Assembly (NCBI RefSeq): GCF_019331675.1
Contig: NZ_JAHBBJ010000003.1
Coordinates: forward strand, 1-64,000
Direction of reading: 5' to 3'
Source of the DNA: Bifidobacterium miconisargentati
GTDB taxonomy: Bacteria; Actinomycetota; Actinomycetes; Actinomycetales; Bifidobacteriaceae
Length of the DNA: 64,000 bases
The notes below the pieces were generated by a model. That model was not told the DNA's origin. It saw nothing but the letters and a program-made list of their open reading frames with translations, and did not search any database. The number at the start of each line of letters is the position of its first letter. Within the stretch, counting starts at the first letter, position 1. Shown piece by piece: positions 1 through 9,801 of this stretch. The translations under genes and the position numbers were made by a program.

Positions 1-175
1 ATCGAACAGGCACCGGACGGCCTGACCGGCGGCCTTTAATACGACATCGCGTTAAAACCACCCCGACACGCCTACTGCTACAAGGCCAAACCCCGGTCAT
101 AAACACCACGTTTGGTTCCTATAACCCGAAGTCTGTCGCGGTGAAAAAAGATTTACCGCTGTCGGGAGGGACCGC

Positions 176-1051
176 ATGGCCAGCAAAGTACGGCTAGTGG
201 ATTGGCTGAGGCAGGAACGCGACCAGCACGTAGGCGGCGGCCTGTACTACAACACCCAGATTCTGTTCGCCTACAACTCGAATCATATGGAGGGCTCCAC
301 GCTCTCCCCCGAGCAGACCGCGCAGCTGTACGATACCGGAGCCCTTCTGCCCCACGATTCCGACGACGAAATCCGCGCCGATGACGTGGTCGAGACACGG
401 AACCATTTCCGCACGTTCAACTGGATACTCGACCATGTTGACGACCCCGTTGACAAGGACATGGTCTGTGACCTGCACACGATGCTCAAACGCGGCACCA
501 GCCAGGAACTCGGCCCGAATCGCAACGTAGGCGGCTACAAGGTGCTGCCGAACGTCATCAGCGAAATCCTGGAAGTACACACCGCCCCGCCGCAAGACGT
601 ACCCGCCGCCATGGAGCACGTGTTCGAGCTGTATCGAACCCTGAAGGATGACCCGTTTCTTATAGCAAACGCCCACTGGATGTTCGAGACCACGCATCCG
701 TTCTCCGACGGCAACGGGCGCATCGGCCGTCTGGTCATATTCAAAGAGCTGCTACGGCTGGACAGCGTGCCCGTGATCATCCACGACTCCCGTAAGAACT
801 TCTACGTGCGAGGTCTGGACCGTTTCCCGGACGAACCCGGATACCTCATCGACACGTTGCTATCCGAACGAGACACCTACCAGTCCATGATGGAACGACT
901 CGCCCCCGGACGCATTTCGTATTCGTACGTATCCGAATGGAACCGGAGCGAAGTGGAGGACCGCATCCGCCGGACGCCAATTTCCAATCCCTATGTGAAG
1001 CAGAACTGGACCGACGCGGATATCCGAGGAGAATCCGGCCGGAAGCAATGA
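176..1051 (+). CDS. Fic family protein (putative AMP-transferase), 291 aa
   Basis: Fic proteins transfer AMP, or other nucleotide moieties, to hydroxyl side chains of target proteins. The signature HPFSDGNGRIGR begins at His174, matching HxFx(D/E)GNGRxxR with the catalytic His and the phosphate-binding Gly/Arg residues intact. Near the N-terminus residues 35-40 read SNHMEG, which fits the inhibitory-helix motif (S/T)xxxE(G/N) found at the start of class II Fic proteins, so the enzyme is probably self-inhibited by Glu39 and needs no separate antitoxin. No antitoxin-like gene lies next to it. GGGAGG about 6 nt before the ATG supports the start. It stands alone, convergent with the C45 gene. The target is unknown. 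Confidence 0.93.
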   Translation: MASKVRLVDWLRQERDQHVGGGLYYNTQILFAYNSNHMEGSTLSPEQTAQLYDTGALLPHDSDDEIRADDVVETRNHFRTFNWILDHVDDPVDKDMVCDLHTMLKRGTSQELGPNRNVGGYKVLPNVISEILEVHTAPPQDVPAAMEHVFELYRTLKDDPFLIANAHWMFETTHPFSDGNGRIGRLVIFKELLRLDSVPVIIHDSRKNFYVRGLDRFPDEPGYLIDTLLSERDTYQSMMERLAPGRISYSYVSEWNRSEVEDRIRRTPISNPYVKQNWTDADIRGESGRKQ

Positions 1052-1106
1052 TGAGCACCCGGCCCGGACCCATAGCAGAAGCATGACTTCGGCGAAGCCA
1101 CGACCA

Positions 1107-2249
1107 TCATCCTCGCTCGGCGAGCAAATCATTGGCACTCCGGTACTCCGGCTGTGCTTGATGACCGCAAATCAGCAATCGTCGACCACCCATGTCGTAA
1201 ATCGTCGTACATAGGGTTTCCAGAGGATCGCCATCGCGTGCGGTGCGAAATACACCGTCGGGCATCTCCTGTTCAGCCATGAATCGATGCAACCATTCCG
1301 GAGTCATGGTCTCATCGAGCGGATGCTGTCGGTCAAGCACCTTGCCGCGTTCCAGGCTTTCCTCGATAGGCCCGAGGGCGACGGCAACGGCGCTTTCCTG
1401 AGGTGACTTCGAGTCAAGCTCTGCCACCGAACCGTCGTTTCCCCTCCCCTCAGGATCCGGCATATGCAGCAGATGGTTGGCATGCCAGTGATAGGGCCGA
1501 TCATGCCCGACTTCGAACACCGCCACACGACCGGCAGCGCATTCGACGGACACCTCCCGCCGTTCCGTCGCACTGGCAAGATTGAAACTGAATCCGCCTG
1601 CCATGGGATGGGTTTGCAGGAATGCCACAGCCTCATCGACGGTACGGCAACGCTGCAAACGCCGCGCGACGAAATGGCGCCCGGCCGCAGGGGCGGCCGC
1701 AGGATGCGCCACGCCGATATGGTTGATACCCCAAGCCATGCCGGATGCTGTCAACGCATAGGCGTTGCATGGCAGGAAGCCCGGATACCATTGGGCGAAC
1801 ACCGGATCCTCCCCATCGAGGCGAATGGTCAGCAGCGTCAGGTCGCGGCCGACCGCAGGAGCGCCATCCTCGTTATGAGCGACGTAAGGGTTCCTGCCAT
1901 TCCAAAGGATATCGGTGCATCCGGTGCCGTCATAAGAGCCGATATCACCACGAATATTGGCCAGAAACAGCTCATCGAAGGGCACTCCACTGCCTTCGGC
2001 CATCGCCCGCAGTTCCGTATATTCCTCCGGATAATCACGTTCGGCTGTTTCTCGCAATCGTCGTACCGTTTCACCGCCCTCAACGGTCCGACTCCACGCC
2101 AGCAGGGGTTCACGCTCCGGCATGGAATTCATCACTGCACGAATCCTCTCGGCAAAGTACTCGCCCAATTCATGGAACGCTTCCGCACGGCCACCGCTGA
2201 TGGTGACCCAAGTCAGATTCGAGATGTCGGTATTGTGCTGCAGGGCCAT
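1107..2249 (-). CDS. C45 family autoproteolytic acyltransferase/hydrolase, 380 aa
   Basis: This resembles the peptidase C45 / acyl-CoA:6-aminopenicillanate acyltransferase group of Ntn hydrolases, which self-cleave to expose an N-terminal Cys and act on amide bonds of acylated amino acids or peptides. The likely nucleophile is Cys111 in GTGCTDILW, followed by a typical NPYVAHNEDGAP segment. An AGGGAGG ribosome site precedes the ATG at 2249. It diverges from the amino-acid ABC transporter, and operator-like palindromes lie between them, so it may process an imported acylated amino acid or amide. The substrate is not determinable from sequence. Bile-salt hydrolase is a distant relative but its characteristic N-terminal Cys2 arrangement is absent. 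Confidence 0.85.
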   Translation of the reverse strand: MALQHNTDISNLTWVTISGGRAEAFHELGEYFAERIRAVMNSMPEREPLLAWSRTVEGGETVRRLRETAERDYPEEYTELRAMAEGSGVPFDELFLANIRGDIGSYDGTGCTDILWNGRNPYVAHNEDGAPAVGRDLTLLTIRLDGEDPVFAQWYPGFLPCNAYALTASGMAWGINHIGVAHPAAAPAAGRHFVARRLQRCRTVDEAVAFLQTHPMAGGFSFNLASATERREVSVECAAGRVAVFEVGHDRPYHWHANHLLHMPDPEGRGNDGSVAELDSKSPQESAVAVALGPIEESLERGKVLDRQHPLDETMTPEWLHRFMAEQEMPDGVFRTARDGDPLETLCTTIYDMGGRRLLICGHQAQPEYRSANDLLAERG

Positions 2250-2371
2250 GGGAGCCTCCCTTTACTTAGCTTGTCTGGATGATTTACATCACGGTAACGC
2301 AAGTTACATTGCGTATATATTTCTTGATGCAATATATGTTGCATCCCAGTTGCCAAGGAGAGGAACACAAC
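2250..2371. promoter_or_regulatory. Divergent promoter region with two inverted-repeat operators
   Basis: Two related palindromes lie between the C45 gene and the ABC-transporter gene: CGCAA-N6-TTGCG at 2298-2313 and TGCAA-N6-TTGCA at 2328-2343. Their centres are exactly 30 bp apart, about three helical turns. The shared core is GCAA-N6-TTGC. TATA-rich sequence between them may hold a -10 element. The RpiR-type regulator encoded at 5993 is the nearest candidate ligand-responsive binder. The sites are directly visible; the binder is inferred. Confidence 0.6.
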
Positions 2372-3169
2372 ATGAACAAGAGCAACCTGATCAGGAAAGC
2401 GGTCGGCATCATCGGAGCAATCGCCTTGACCATTCCCCTGCTGGCCGGCTGCGGTTCGTCCACGGGCGCATCGGAATCGGACGGCACTGACGGCAAGACC
2501 CTGAACGTCGCCACGGACACTTCATTCGTGCCGTTTGAATTCAAGGAAGGCGATTCGTACACCGGATTCGACATCGACCTATGGAAGGCGATCGCCGATG
2601 ACATCGGCGTCAAGTACAACCTCCAGCCGATGGACTTCAACGGCATCCTGCCGGCCCTGCAGACCGGCCAGGTGGATGTGGCCCTCGCCGGCATCACCAT
2701 TACCGACGAACGCAAGCAGGCCATCGACTTCTCCGACGGTTATTACGACAGCGGCTTCTCGGTGATGGTCCGCTCCGACAGCGATATCACCGGCTTCGAC
2801 GATCTGGCCGGCAAGACCGTGGCCATGAAGACCGGCACAAGCGCCGCGGAATGGGCCAAGAAGAATCTGCCCGATACCACCATCAAGCTGTTCCCGAACA
2901 TCGATAACGCCTACCTTGAGCTGCAGGCGGGCGGCGTGGATGCAGCCATCCACGACACTCCGAACGTGATGTACTACATCAACAAGAACGGTAACGGCAA
3001 GGTCAAGAAAGTCGGCAAGCAGGAGCAGGCCCAGCAATACGGCATCGCCTTCCCGAAAGGCAGCAAACTAACCGCGAAGGTCAACAAGGCAATCAAGGAT
3101 CTCAAGTCGGACGGCACCTACAACAAACTGTACAAGAAGTGGTTCGGCGAGGAGCCCGCGAGCAAGTGA
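2372..3169 (+). CDS. Amino-acid ABC transporter substrate-binding lipoprotein, 265 aa
   Basis: Periplasmic-binding-protein family 3 (polar amino acids, HisJ/GlnH-like). It captures amino acid outside the membrane and delivers it to the permease encoded next. A lipoprotein signal is visible: basic start, hydrophobic stretch, then lipobox LLAGC with Cys27 as the lipidation site, followed by a Ser/Gly/Asp-rich linker. Typical family segments are [20 protein letters not shown] and [21 protein letters not shown] 2372 is chosen because AAGGAGAGG sits at 2355-2363 and the lipoprotein signal begins there; an upstream in-frame ATG at 2279 would destroy the signal peptide. First gene of a probable five-gene operon. 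Exact substrate unknown. Confidence 0.95.
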   Translation: MNKSNLIRKAVGIIGAIALTIPLLAGCGSSTGASESDGTDGKTLNVATDTSFVPFEFKEGDSYTGFDIDLWKAIADDIGVKYNLQPMDFNGILPALQTGQVDVALAGITITDERKQAIDFSDGYYDSGFSVMVRSDSDITGFDDLAGKTVAMKTGTSAAEWAKKNLPDTTIKLFPNIDNAYLELQAGGVDAAIHDTPNVMYYINKNGNGKVKKVGKQEQAQQYGIAFPKGSKLTAKVNKAIKDLKSDGTYNKLYKKWFGEEPASK

Positions 3170-3255
3170 GGCCACGCGGGACGAAGGACCCGAAGCGAAT
3201 ACCTTCCACCCCGCATATGGTTCGCTGGTTTGCCCGATAACGTGAGGAGACAGCC

Positions 3256-3908
3256 ATGACATTCGATTGGTCCGTCGTATTCGATTCGATGCCCGCCCTG
3301 CTCAAGGGCGCCGGGGTCACGCTGGAGATCGCCGGCATCGGTCTGGCGGGAGGCCTGCTGCTCGGCGTCCTGCTCGGCCTGGTGCGCGCCTACGCCCCGA
3401 AGGTGTTCAACGCGATCGCATTGGTGTACATCGAAATCATCCGTGGAACACCAATCATCGTCCAAGTGATGTTCATCTACTTTGCAATCCCGATCATGAC
3501 CGGCACGCGAGTGGATGCAATGGTCGCCGCAATCTTCGCCATCGTGATCAACTCGAGCGCATACATCGCGGAATTGGTGCGTGGCGCGTTCCTGGCCCTG
3601 CCCAAGGGCTTGACCGAAGCCGGACTTGCGATGGGCATGCCATTCTGGCAGGTACTGCTGAGCATCCTGGCACCGGTCGCTGTACGCCGTCTGATTCCGC
3701 CGCTGGGCAACCAGTTCATCACCAGCCTCAAGGATACGTCCCTGTTCACCGTGATCAGCGTGGCTGAGTTGACCCGCACCGGTCAGGAAATCATGGCCAC
3801 GAACTTCAAGGCCGTCGAGGTCTGGAGTGCCATCGCGGTCCTCTACCTGATTATGACCGGTTTCCTCAGCGCCATTCTGCGTCTGACCGAACGAAAGATG
3901 AGGATTCT

Positions 3909-3912
<4 letters not shown>
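3256..3912 (+). CDS. Amino-acid ABC transporter permease, 218 aa
   Basis: Membrane permease of the HisM/GlnP type. It has an N-terminal segment typical of the family (GAGVTLEIAGIGLAGGLL), about five hydrophobic spans, and the EAA-like loop EAGLAMGMPFWQVLLSILAPVA that docks on the ATPase. Length is normal. A GAGGAG site precedes the ATG. The gene overlaps the ATPase gene by the ATGA quartet (3909-3912), indicating translational coupling. With one permease gene visible, it probably works as a homodimer with the adjacent ATPase and binding protein. Confidence 0.95.
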
Positions 3913-4637
<725 letters not shown>

Positions 4638-4689
4638 CACGGGCGCATAATTCCCAAGCACATCAGACAGTCTTTCATAAAGGAACATC

Positions 4690-5937
4690 ATGGTACACAA
4701 ATCAGCGACACTGGCCATCAACGAAGCCCTGGAACGCCGCTTGGCGGCGGGAGAGAAGGTACTGCATCTCGGATTCGGCGAGGCAGGCCTTCCAGTCCCC
4801 GACTTCCTGCTCGACGTGCTCAGGCGCGCCGCCCCGGCCAACTACTACGCCCCCGTCGTAGGCGACCAAGGCCCCCGCAAGGCCGCGGCTGGATGGTTCT
4901 CGCGCAGGGGATACGATACCGACTATCAGCAGATAGTATTCGGCCCGGGCTCCAAGCCGCTCCTGTTCGCCTCGATTCTGTCCATTGAGGGCGCCCTCGT
5001 GCTGCCGCAGCCCGCATGGGTCAGCTATGCGGCCGAAGCCGAAATCGCCCATATCCCCGTCATCCGCGTGCCCATTACCGAACATGCCGGCGGCGTGCCG
5101 GATCCGACCGCGCTGGCCGAAGCGGTGGACAAGGCAGAGCATGATGGTGTGAAGATTGGAGCCATCCTCCTGACCATCCCCGACAACCCCACCGGTACGT
5201 TCGCCTCCCAAGCTGACGTGGATGCCATCACAGCCATTGCCCGCGCACACGACATCGCCATCATTTCCGATGAAATCTACGCCGACCTGGTGTACGAGGG
5301 CACCGCCCCGAGCCCGCTCGCTTCCTACCCGGAGAAGACCATCGTCACCTCGGGCATGAGCAAGAACCTGTCCCTGGGCGGATGGCGCATCGGATTCGCC
5401 CGCTTCCCCGACAACGAATGGGGCGAGCACATGCGCGACACCATCATCGGTATCGGCAGCGAAACCTGGTCCTGCATGGCTGCCCCCATGCAGCAGGTCG
5501 CTGAATACGCACTCGGCGAGCCGGACGAAATCAAGACGTTCATCGCTGGTTCCAAACGACTGCACAGCAAGGTCTCGCACGCCATCCACGATGTGTTCGT
5601 GAACAATGGAGCCGTCTGCCGCGAGCCCACGGCCGCGTTCTACATCTATCCCGACTTCGAGCCCATTCGCGAGCGCCTTGCTTCCCAAGGCATCACCACC
5701 AGCGACAACCTCGCTCACGAGCTTCTGTCCCGTTACGGCATCGGCACGTTGCAGGGTTCCGCATTCGGCGATGCGCCCGAGGCATTGCGCTTGCGCGTGG
5801 CCACCAGTCTGGTCTATGGACGCACCAATGAGCAACGTTGGCAGAGCTACTATTCGGACAACCCTCTTGAGTTGCCATGGATTGCGCAGTCGCTCGAATT
5901 TCTCCAAGACGGGCTAGCATCGATATCACGATCATGA
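4690..5937 (+). CDS. Class I/II PLP-dependent aminotransferase, 415 aa
   Basis: Fold-type I aminotransferase of the AspC-like class. Visible signatures are PDNPTGTF (substrate/PLP-binding Asn), ISDEIYADLVYEG (PLP-binding Asp and Tyr) and SGMSKNLSLGGWRIGFAR, with the Schiff-base lysine at residue 225. It starts 52 nt after the transporter ATPase gene, preceded by AAAGGAAC, and likely lies in the same operon; this suggests that the imported amino acid is deaminated in the cytoplasm. The amino-acid specificity cannot be read from the sequence. Confidence 0.93.
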   Translation: MVHKSATLAINEALERRLAAGEKVLHLGFGEAGLPVPDFLLDVLRRAAPANYYAPVVGDQGPRKAAAGWFSRRGYDTDYQQIVFGPGSKPLLFASILSIEGALVLPQPAWVSYAAEAEIAHIPVIRVPITEHAGGVPDPTALAEAVDKAEHDGVKIGAILLTIPDNPTGTFASQADVDAITAIARAHDIAIISDEIYADLVYEGTAPSPLASYPEKTIVTSGMSKNLSLGGWRIGFARFPDNEWGEHMRDTIIGIGSETWSCMAAPMQQVAEYALGEPDEIKTFIAGSKRLHSKVSHAIHDVFVNNGAVCREPTAAFYIYPDFEPIRERLASQGITTSDNLAHELLSRYGIGTLQGSAFGDAPEALRLRVATSLVYGRTNEQRWQSYYSDNPLELPWIAQSLEFLQDGLASISRS

Positions 5938-5992
5938 TCGGCCCTCGATGACATAACCGACACATAGCAGACAAGGAAGGTGGACAGGTTCC

Positions 5993-6916
5993 ATGGGCAG
6001 CAAGGAAGCCACCCAAACAGCACCGCATACGTACGACGAGTTACGCAAACGGTTGCAAGGGAACCTGTCTGCTTACGCCCCAGGGCAAGCACGCATCGCG
6101 CGGCTCCTGTTGGACGATCTTCCAGGCGTGGCCGTACGCAGTCTGGCGGACAACGCCAAGAAGGCCGGCGTGCACAGCTCATCCCTCGTGCGTTTCGCCA
6201 AATCGCTTGGTTTCGAAGGATACCCCGCTCTGGCGCACATGTGCCGCGAGCAACTTTCCGAACAGGCGCACCTTATCGATCGGTTTGATCAGGTCTCACG
6301 TATCGATCAAATCGATGACGACCATACACAGCCGGCACATGCCGCCGATGACCGCACCCCACAAGCGGCACACGACCTGAGCCGGGACATCGCACGTACC
6401 TTCTCCACCATGAATCCCACGGCATGGCAGCAGGCCATTGAAGCACTGGCCCACACCGACGCGGTCTATGTCTGCGGCATGCAGAAATGCTTCTCACCCG
6501 CCTACCTGCTGTCCTATCTACTGCATATGGCCCGCAACCACGTGTACCTGCTTGACAGTCCCACCGGCAACCTGCTCGCGCAGATACGCGATATCAATCC
6601 GGGTGACGTATTGGTCGCCATCTCCATCCGTCAGTACACCCGGCAGACCGTGCAGACCGTCCTGCACGCCAAGGAACACGGTGCCGTGATCATCGCCATC
6701 ACCGATGCGCCCTCGTCCCCGCTGGCGGCCGCGGCCGATTATGCGTTCTTCGCCGAATGCGAAGGCCCCTACCTGTTCCGCTCGCTTGTGGGCATTATCG
6801 CTATCGCCGAGTCCCTCGCCGGTGAGGTCTCCCTGAAGCTCGGGGAGCATACGCGCTCCCAGCTCCTGCAAGACGAGAGGCTCATCGCGGACTTCGGGCT
6901 CTATCAGGATGAGTGA
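5993..6916 (+). CDS. MurR/RpiR family transcriptional regulator, 307 aa
   Basis: Two-domain regulator. An N-terminal helix-turn-helix (about residues 35-85, containing VRSLADNAKKAGVHSSSLVR and FAKSLGFEGYP) is followed by a C-terminal SIS domain (about residues 145-280) that in this family senses a phosphosugar or related metabolite. The SIS core is recognisable in VYVCGMQ, NPGDVLVAISI and AVIIAITDAPSSPLA. It is the last gene after the aminotransferase, a common position for a local regulator. It may bind the GCAA-N6-TTGC palindromes at 2298-2343. The usual sugar-phosphate ligand does not fit an amino-acid locus well, so the effector is open. Confidence 0.9.
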   Translation: MGSKEATQTAPHTYDELRKRLQGNLSAYAPGQARIARLLLDDLPGVAVRSLADNAKKAGVHSSSLVRFAKSLGFEGYPALAHMCREQLSEQAHLIDRFDQVSRIDQIDDDHTQPAHAADDRTPQAAHDLSRDIARTFSTMNPTAWQQAIEALAHTDAVYVCGMQKCFSPAYLLSYLLHMARNHVYLLDSPTGNLLAQIRDINPGDVLVAISIRQYTRQTVQTVLHAKEHGAVIIAITDAPSSPLAAAADYAFFAECEGPYLFRSLVGIIAIAESLAGEVSLKLGEHTRSQLLQDERLIADFGLYQDE

Positions 6917-6992
6917 CCGACGGCTCCTCGTATAGACGGCAAATGTCTCGCCGCCCTCCCACAAATCCGTACCTCCACCGTGGGCGTTATTC

Positions 6993-7056
6993 TTGACAGG
7001 TTGTTTTGGCGGGCAAACGGTTTGCGTGAGGAACATATCTTCAACCGTTTGCCCGC
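6993..7056. promoter_or_regulatory. Inverted repeat in the azlCD leader, with an upstream -35-like TTGACA
   Basis: TTGACA is at 6993-6998. Downstream, GCGGGCAAACGGTT (7009-7022) is repeated in inverted orientation as AACCGTTTGCCCGC (7043-7056), a perfect 14-bp stem around a 20-nt loop. The left arm also forms the shorter palindrome GCAAACGGTTTGC. This could be a pair of repressor operators or an RNA hairpin. There is no poly-T tract, so it is not a simple terminator. Confidence 0.6.
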
Positions 7057-7118
7057 AAGATAGACCGACGTCGTTCCGAGGGACACCGCAAAGGCCCGGC
7101 GGAGGGGAGGATTCACGG

Positions 7119-8003
7119 ATGGCCACCACCACCGCTTCAGTACCGACTGAAGCACCTGCATACGATAATCAGGATTCGACCGGCACCTCCCAACCCGCAG
7201 CCCAATCCCCGCGCATCGCGGCGCTGAAGGCCGCGTTCCCGCTGACCGTGCCGATCTGCATGGGCTTCCTGTTCCTCGGCGCCTCCTACGGCATGCTCAT
7301 GGGCACCAAGGGGTTCTCCTTCGTCTGGCCGATGTGCATGAGCGCGTTCATCTTCGCCGGCTCGATGGAGTTCGTCACGGTGAATCTGCTGCTTTCCGCG
7401 TTCAACCCGATCGCCGCGTTCCTGCTGGCCCTGATGGTCAATGCACGTCACCTGTTCTACGGCCTGTCCATGCTCGGCCCGTTCAAAGGCCTCGGCTGGA
7501 AGCGCCCGTACCTCATCTTCGGCATGTGCGACGAAACCTTCGCCATCAACTCCTCCGCCCGTATCCCCCACGGCGTCGACCGTGGCTGGTTCTACCTGTG
7601 GGTCACGTTGTTCAATCAGTCGTATTGGGTGATCGGCGCCACAATCGGCGGTCTGATCGGCTCACATCTCGATTTCAACACGGACGGCCTCGAATTCGTG
7701 CTCACCGCACTCTTCCTCGTGATCTTCCTCGACCAGTGGCTCGGCGGCAAGCACCGCGAGCGCCTGTCCGCCGTCATCGGCGTGCTGGCTTCGCTCGCCT
7801 GCCTGGTGCTGTTCGGTGCGGACGATTTCATGATTCCGTCGCTGATCGCGATGCTGGTGCTGTTCATGGTGCTGCGCCCGTATCTGGATACGCTCAAGTC
7901 CGATGCCGCCGCCGGCGACGACACCGCAGCCAACGTATGCAACAACGATGATCGGCCTGTCGCCACCGCGGCCGCCGATGCCAAGGAGGAACGTCAATCA
8001 TGA
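7119..8003 (+). CDS. azlC: AzlC family branched-chain amino-acid exporter, large subunit, 294 aa
   Basis: Large subunit of a two-part inner-membrane exporter for branched-chain amino acids (AzlC/YgaZ/BrnF family). Diagnostic segments are [19 protein letters not shown] near the N-terminus, [10 protein letters not shown] and [15 protein letters not shown]. Multiple hydrophobic spans are visible, and the C-terminal tail is polar. ATG 7119 is chosen for GGAGGGGAGG at 7101-7110; a longer frame from 6993 would read through the regulatory inverted repeat. The stop overlaps the azlD start. The N-terminal 40 residues are Ser/Thr/Pro-rich and longer than usual. Confidence 0.92.
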   Translation: MATTTASVPTEAPAYDNQDSTGTSQPAAQSPRIAALKAAFPLTVPICMGFLFLGASYGMLMGTKGFSFVWPMCMSAFIFAGSMEFVTVNLLLSAFNPIAAFLLALMVNARHLFYGLSMLGPFKGLGWKRPYLIFGMCDETFAINSSARIPHGVDRGWFYLWVTLFNQSYWVIGATIGGLIGSHLDFNTDGLEFVLTALFLVIFLDQWLGGKHRERLSAVIGVLASLACLVLFGADDFMIPSLIAMLVLFMVLRPYLDTLKSDAAAGDDTAANVCNNDDRPVATAAADAKEERQS

Positions 8004-8332
8004 CCATGACCATCTGGCAGGGTGTGCTCACCGTCGTCGCCGTGGTGATCGGCACCATGCTTACGCGATTCCTGCCGTTCATCGTGTTCCCGGAATCCAA
8101 GCAGCCGCCGCGTCTCGTCGAATACCTCGGCTCCGTACTGCCGTACGCGATGACCGGCCTGCTGGTGGTGTATTCGCTGCGCAATACGCCGATTCTCACT
8201 GGCTCGCACGGCGTCCCCGAACTCATCGCCTGCGCGACGATCGTGCTGCTGCATTGCTGGAAACGCAACATGCTGCTGTCGATCGCCGGCGGAACCATCG
8301 TGTACATGCTGCTGGTGCAACTGGTGTTCTGA
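8000..8332 (+). CDS. azlD: AzlD family branched-chain amino-acid exporter, small subunit, 110 aa
   Basis: Small membrane partner of AzlC. The length is typical, with three to four hydrophobic spans, and segments such as [14 protein letters not shown] and [14 protein letters not shown] are characteristic of the family. It overlaps azlC by ATGA at 8000-8003, so the pair is co-translated, and a strong terminator follows directly. Confidence 0.92.
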   Translation: MTMTIWQGVLTVVAVVIGTMLTRFLPFIVFPESKQPPRLVEYLGSVLPYAMTGLLVVYSLRNTPILTGSHGVPELIACATIVLLHCWKRNMLLSIAGGTIVYMLLVQLVF

Positions 8333-8339
8333 TATAGCT

Positions 8340-8377
8340 AAGGCCTTCGTCCCCGCAAGGAGAGACGAAGGCCTTTT
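8340..8377 (+). terminator. Rho-independent terminator after azlCD
   Basis: AAGGCCTTCGTC (8340-8351) pairs with GACGAAGGCCTT (8364-8375), followed by TTC. The hairpin lies between azlD and the convergent phosphatase gene and may act in both directions. Confidence 0.85.
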
Positions 8378-8399
8378 CAATGCATGAGAGCTGTCGTAA

Positions 8400-8924
8400 C
8401 TAGTCCTTGAGCTGCTGCTCCACCCAGTCCACGATGTACGGCGCGACCTCCTCGATCTGGTCGATGGCGACCTCGAACTCGTGCTGGCCGCCGTACCACG
8501 GATCCACCAGGTCGATCTGGTCCTCGCGGCCCGGCTTCGGCTTGGGCAGGTTCGGGTCGAAGCTGCGGTACATGTGCACTTCCGCGCGCTTGCCGGGCGG
8601 TAGCATACGCAACAGAGAACGCATATGGGACGCGGTCATCGGCAGGAACAGGTCCGTGCGCTCGATCTCGTCGCGGGAGATACGGTGGGCGAAGTGGTCG
8701 CGCGGAATCTCATCGCCATAGCCGCGTTCGCGCAGCACACGCACGGCTCGCGGGTCGATCGGATGGCTCCACTCCTCATCGGACACGCCGCTGGACTCCA
8801 CGTTCACGCGGTCGGACAGGCCGCGTTCGTCGAAGAAATGACGCAGGATGATCTCGCCCATGGGCGAACGGCAGATGTTGCCGGTGCAGACAGTCATGAC
8901 GGTGTAGGGCTTGTTGGTGCTCAT
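8400..8924 (-). CDS. Low-molecular-weight protein-tyrosine phosphatase, 174 aa
   Basis: Cytoplasmic phosphatase of the LMW-PTP family. The active-site P-loop CX5R(S) is visible as VCTGNICRSPMGE with Cys13 and Arg19, and the general-acid Asp is in LVDPWYGG near the C-terminus. The start at 8924 places the P-loop at the usual distance from the N-terminus and has AAAGG upstream; a longer frame adds an unlikely Arg-rich lead. Possible roles are dephosphorylation of bacterial tyrosine kinases or of small aryl phosphates. The neighbouring folA and thyA give no functional hint. Confidence 0.93.
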   Translation of the reverse strand: MSTNKPYTVMTVCTGNICRSPMGEIILRHFFDERGLSDRVNVESSGVSDEEWSHPIDPRAVRVLRERGYGDEIPRDHFAHRISRDEIERTDLFLPMTASHMRSLLRMLPPGKRAEVHMYRSFDPNLPKPKPGREDQIDLVDPWYGGQHEFEVAIDQIEEVAPYIVDWVEQQLKD

Positions 8925-9051
8925 ATCGCCTTTCATAGATCGGAAAACGGATGTAGCGGACGTGACACGGACACGACCGCCATCCGAAAGACGGACCCCG
9001 GCAGCGGAACAGCGAATCGTCCGCATGCCAGGGTCTGTCGGTGCTCTTGTC

Positions 9052-9714
9052 TTACTTGGTCTTCGTCAGCAGGACGAATCGGTAGGCGTCGATGCCGCTC
9101 TTCGGATCGGCGGGCGTGTGCCACTCCCCCACTTCGGTCTCCTGCCACAGTCCGGCCTCGACCAGCGCGGCCATGTCCGGAGCGTAGGTGTCGGCGTCCA
9201 CGTTCGCGGCCAGCATCGTGATGTAGGCCTTGTCCGCGAACGGCAGGGCCTCGGAGAACAGCTGCGCGCCGCCGATGATCCAGATTTCGGAACGATCCAG
9301 ACCATCGTCCGGAATCGCCTCCTGACGGGCCATGTCAAGCGCGTCGTCGAGGCTGGTGACCACCGTGGCACCCGGCGCACGGTACAGCGGGTCACGCGAG
9401 ACCACGATGTTGTCTCGGTTCGGCAGCGGACGGTACTTGACCCCCAGCGACTCCCAGGTCTTACGGCCCATGATCACCGGATGGGATACGGTCAGCTCCT
9501 TGAAGTGCTTCATATCCTCGGACAGGTGCCAAGGCATGCCGCCGTTGAGGCCGATGGCGCCGGCGCGACCTTCCTTGTCGCGGGCTTCGGCCCAGATCAG
9601 ATTCACCGAGAAGGTCTTGGGGAAATCGTCACCCCAGTCCTCCTCCGTGGCAGACAGCCCGGCAGATCCGGGCTCGGATTCGTGATAGCCGCTACGGCTA
9701 CTGTCATGCTCCAT
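9052..9714 (-). CDS. folA: Dihydrofolate reductase, 220 aa
   Basis: Reduces dihydrofolate to tetrahydrofolate with NADPH, regenerating the cofactor oxidised by thymidylate synthase. Family segments visible are GLNGGMPWHLSEDMKHFKELT (folate-binding acidic residue after the Trp), VIMGRKTWESLG, NIVVSRD and EIWIIGGAQLFSEAL. It is longer than the usual 160 aa because of about 35 polar N-terminal residues; an AGGAGGAG site directly before the ATG supports the long form. It lies 87 nt downstream of thyA on the same strand, the classic thyA-folA pair. Confidence 0.95.
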   Translation of the reverse strand: MEHDSSRSGYHESEPGSAGLSATEEDWGDDFPKTFSVNLIWAEARDKEGRAGAIGLNGGMPWHLSEDMKHFKELTVSHPVIMGRKTWESLGVKYRPLPNRDNIVVSRDPLYRAPGATVVTSLDDALDMARQEAIPDDGLDRSEIWIIGGAQLFSEALPFADKAYITMLAANVDADTYAPDMAALVEAGLWQETEVGEWHTPADPKSGIDAYRFVLLTKTK

Positions 9715-9801
9715 TTCGCTTACTCCTCCTGGATTGCGGAACTGCCCTTAGTGTAGTGGGTATGTCAGACGGCAACCGACCATCAAGCCGGCACCGAACC
9801 G

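Noticed and set aside
1..39. Open frame reading into the window and ending at TAA (37-39), possible 3' end of a gene
   Set aside because: Only twelve codons are visible, with no recognisable family; it could be chance.
176..1051. Fic gene as part of a toxin-antitoxin pair
   Set aside because: No antitoxin gene is adjacent and the protein carries its own inhibitory motif.
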